Shown here piece after piece: positions 61,881 to 64,000 of a stretch of DNA of 64,000 nucleotides. The stretch's first letter is position 1, and every line of letters begins with the position of its first letter. The position numbers and the translations under genes are program-made. Below the pieces are notes generated by a model. It searched no databases. It was not told the origin of the DNA and saw only the letters and a list, made by a program, of their open reading frames with translations. The stretch is from Pelargonium tetragonum (Eukaryota; Streptophyta; Magnoliopsida; Geraniales; Geraniaceae): contig JAYMTL010000089.1 of NCBI GenBank assembly GCA_036897445.1, positions 19,577 through 83,576 on the forward strand. Direction: 5' to 3'.

Positions 61881-64000
61881 CTAGTCTAAGTATAATACAA
61901 ACCTTGACTTTGCAGGAATCCTATTATCTATCTTCTCAAAGGGTATACTAATACAATTGGATTATCTCCTATAATTAGGTTTGGCTATCTATTCCCTCTC
62001 AAGAAAGACTTATTCCGTCTTAGACTCCAATTCCGGCGTACACTGAAGTAAAGTCAACTATCCTAGCTTACAAAGAGCTACACTAGCCTTCTTAGACTAG
62101 TTAGAAATGCTTAGACTAGAATATGTTAAGCTCTGGGTTTTCCCATAGATTACAAATTTACCAATACATAATAAATAAGACAAGAATACAGTAGCTCCAT
62201 AAGCGCCCGGGGAATACAACAGCTATCTCTCTTCTAATAAGGTCCTATATTACTATCAAAGTGTACTTTCAAGAAAAGGGTATCTCCACTTACTACAAGT
62301 TCCTATTCCTCTAGCTTGGCTCGTTTCCATTAGCACAAGATAATCCGGTTTATGTGTCTATAACTAGCTACTAATACTAAAAATGGATTGTCCTTACAAA
62401 AGAACTAAACAAGGAATTACTACACCTTCATAAACACAAGTCAAACTCTCAATAGGAATCTCAAAGGAAAGAATTCCTTTCCATTAAGACACTTAGGATT
62501 TCTTTGCTATACAGAGATAAGAGGCTTACTGGAATACAAAATATCTAAGACTTCTTACCTGTTAAACAGATGATCGCTTTGCTTGCTAGATGGAATTCCA
62601 AAGACTGAAACCCAAAACCGGGAATACTTTATCGGATTCTCTCCTGCTTGCTTGACAGCTTTACAAAAAAGTATAGCACAGAAGAAAGCTCTAGCTCAAT
62701 GAGACAGGGGTCTAGCTTCTAAGAAACTAGGTATGAATCAAAGAAGTCACGAAGAAGCAAGAGTTGGTGTGTCCTATTAAAGTGTGGTATGTACTTTCTA
62801 GTAAACTAGAAGGGCGCATAAACCTCACTTCGTTTATTTTATGGTCAGTAAGATGACTCTTTCTAAATGGAACAAAAAAGTGTTATTTCAAAAGTCTCCA
62901 TTTTATACCTTATTATTGGCAAGCTTTTCTACTAAAAAATAGAAGAAGATTGCATGCCTCAAATTATTAGAATAATTGGACTGATTTTTCCTATAGGAAT
63001 TTGGCACTCCGAATAGAATGAGAAATCTGTCTCTTTGCAAAGAAATTGAACAAGTTGGATTTCATACCTTTTTGTAGTTAGTCTCAATTCTCTCAAAATA
63101 GAATTCCGTGGATGTAGTTCGAAATAAAGGCTCTAATAATTGGAGGTATGAAATGACTCAAAGAGGATAGCACTATTCTGTTTTGGGTCTATTGTATGCA
63201 TTTTCGCTGGTATATAATCTTTCCTTTAACAGCACGGAAATTTCTAGGACTCTTATCTTATCTGTCTCTACAAGGAATTTCTTACTCCTTGCAAGTCATT
63301 TCGGTTAAAAGTAGTAGATTTCTTGAGTTTCTTTAGTAGCTTTTCAAAGGGTTTTCAGCCTATTGCTTGTGCCTTATTCTAGCTTCAAGGTTCCTTAGAT
63401 TCTAGTTAGATTCGTAAGTAGTTTAGTGCAAAACATCCCACTTCTCCGAAGATCCTTCAAGCTGACGGACTCTCTTTCTATCTAGCTCCTAAAATCGGAT
63501 CTTGTTCTACTCTGTACACCAAGCAGTTCCTCTATCTATAGCGTAATAGTTCTTGTTCATAGGTTCCCATTGGAGTCTGAGATACCTCTTTTTTCCTTTG
63601 TGAAATGGTAGCCTTTCAGGTGACATACTTCTCAATCCTGGGTTTCGATAGCCCAAACCTACCCGTGGAGAATCCTTTCCTATTGAATAGCTGCTCTAGT
63701 TCTAAAGTAGCTCCGGGTCTAAGGAAAGACTGGCAATGAGCTCCCTTTAGCTTTAGAAAGCCAAAGTACAAGTGGAAGCATTCTCGAAGCTCGGTGAGAC
63801 GTCCCTAAGTAAACCAAAGTCATTCTTTTCCCTACTCATTCTAAGGAATTCCTGTGAGTTTCAAAGGCGATAAACAAGTTCGTTTCTTTGGGTGGGGATC
63901 CTAAACTTTTGACTAATAAGTCAGGCAGGTGTAGCTGTTAATAAAGCAGGTATTATGAGTAAGAAACAAGGTAAACAGACTTAGTGCTTTCCTGTATCTG
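61880..64000. other. Compositional patch poor in GC cores, running to the window end
   Basis: From about 61880 the G-run/C-run cores become rare, and CTA, TAG and TCT-rich sequence prevails. No standard-code frame of 60 codons occurs. If UGA is read as Trp, short runs open (for example near 62540-62720 and 62950-63120), but they are no longer than expected by chance. I considered a decayed retroelement because the translations are weakly reminiscent, but found no catalytic motif. The patch may continue beyond the window. Confidence 0.35.

Noticed and set aside
62200-62480. Minus-strand translation considered as decayed Copia-type reverse transcriptase
   Set aside because: The catalytic YVDD-type motif is absent and stops are frequent, so the resemblance is too weak to annotate.

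Overview
This is a 64 kb AT-rich window (about one third G+C, judged from sampled lines) in which I cannot recognise a single conventional gene. The longest open frame under the standard code is 133 codons. The number and lengths of the other open frames are about what non-coding DNA of this composition gives by chance. I found no convincing rRNA core, no recognisable respiratory, ribosomal, photosynthetic or replication protein, no intact transposase or reverse transcriptase, and no CRISPR array.

Layout: most of the window (about 1-17330, 18061-38580, 40031-42440, 43581-51990, 52151-53210, 54111-58690 and 60121-61880) is one texture. In it, AT-rich DNA is punctuated roughly every 50-120 bases by a short, often symmetrical G-run/C-run core of the type A-GGG-N(1-4)-CC-T (examples: GGGGCCCC, GGATCC, GGGAATCCC, AGAGGGCCTCT). 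This texture is interrupted by patches that have few such cores and are richer in TA steps or pyrimidine tracts: about 17331-18060, 38580-40030, 42440-43580, 51990-52150, 53210-54110, 58690-60120 and 61880-64000. Three of the patches (at 38.6, 42.5 and 53.3 kb) carry a GCGG-type sequence next to GGTAATGCA, close to their left edges. Perfect AT-rich palindromes of 20-22 bp, several stem-loops, a 17-bp inverted repeat and five short tandem duplications (11-19 bp units) are scattered through the window.

The only gene-like structure with usable support is a tRNA-like fold at 30913-30984 (+), possibly tRNA-Arg(UCU). A weaker tRNA-like fold lies at 61053-61126 (-), and there are two isolated T-arm-like sequences. 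Some frames become longer if UGA is read as Trp, as in many mitochondria, and one of them (48254-48685) reads like a membrane segment. It also needs UAG as sense, however, and frames of that length are expected by chance.

Organism: not determinable from this window. Gene-free AT-rich DNA studded with short GC-rich palindromes, plus tRNA-like remnants, fits the intergenic part of a greatly expanded organelle (mitochondrial) genome best. Gene-poor dinoflagellate-type mtDNA and fungal or algal mtDNA with GC clusters are the closest known analogues. A nuclear gene desert cannot be excluded. There is no set of genes here that can be said to work together.
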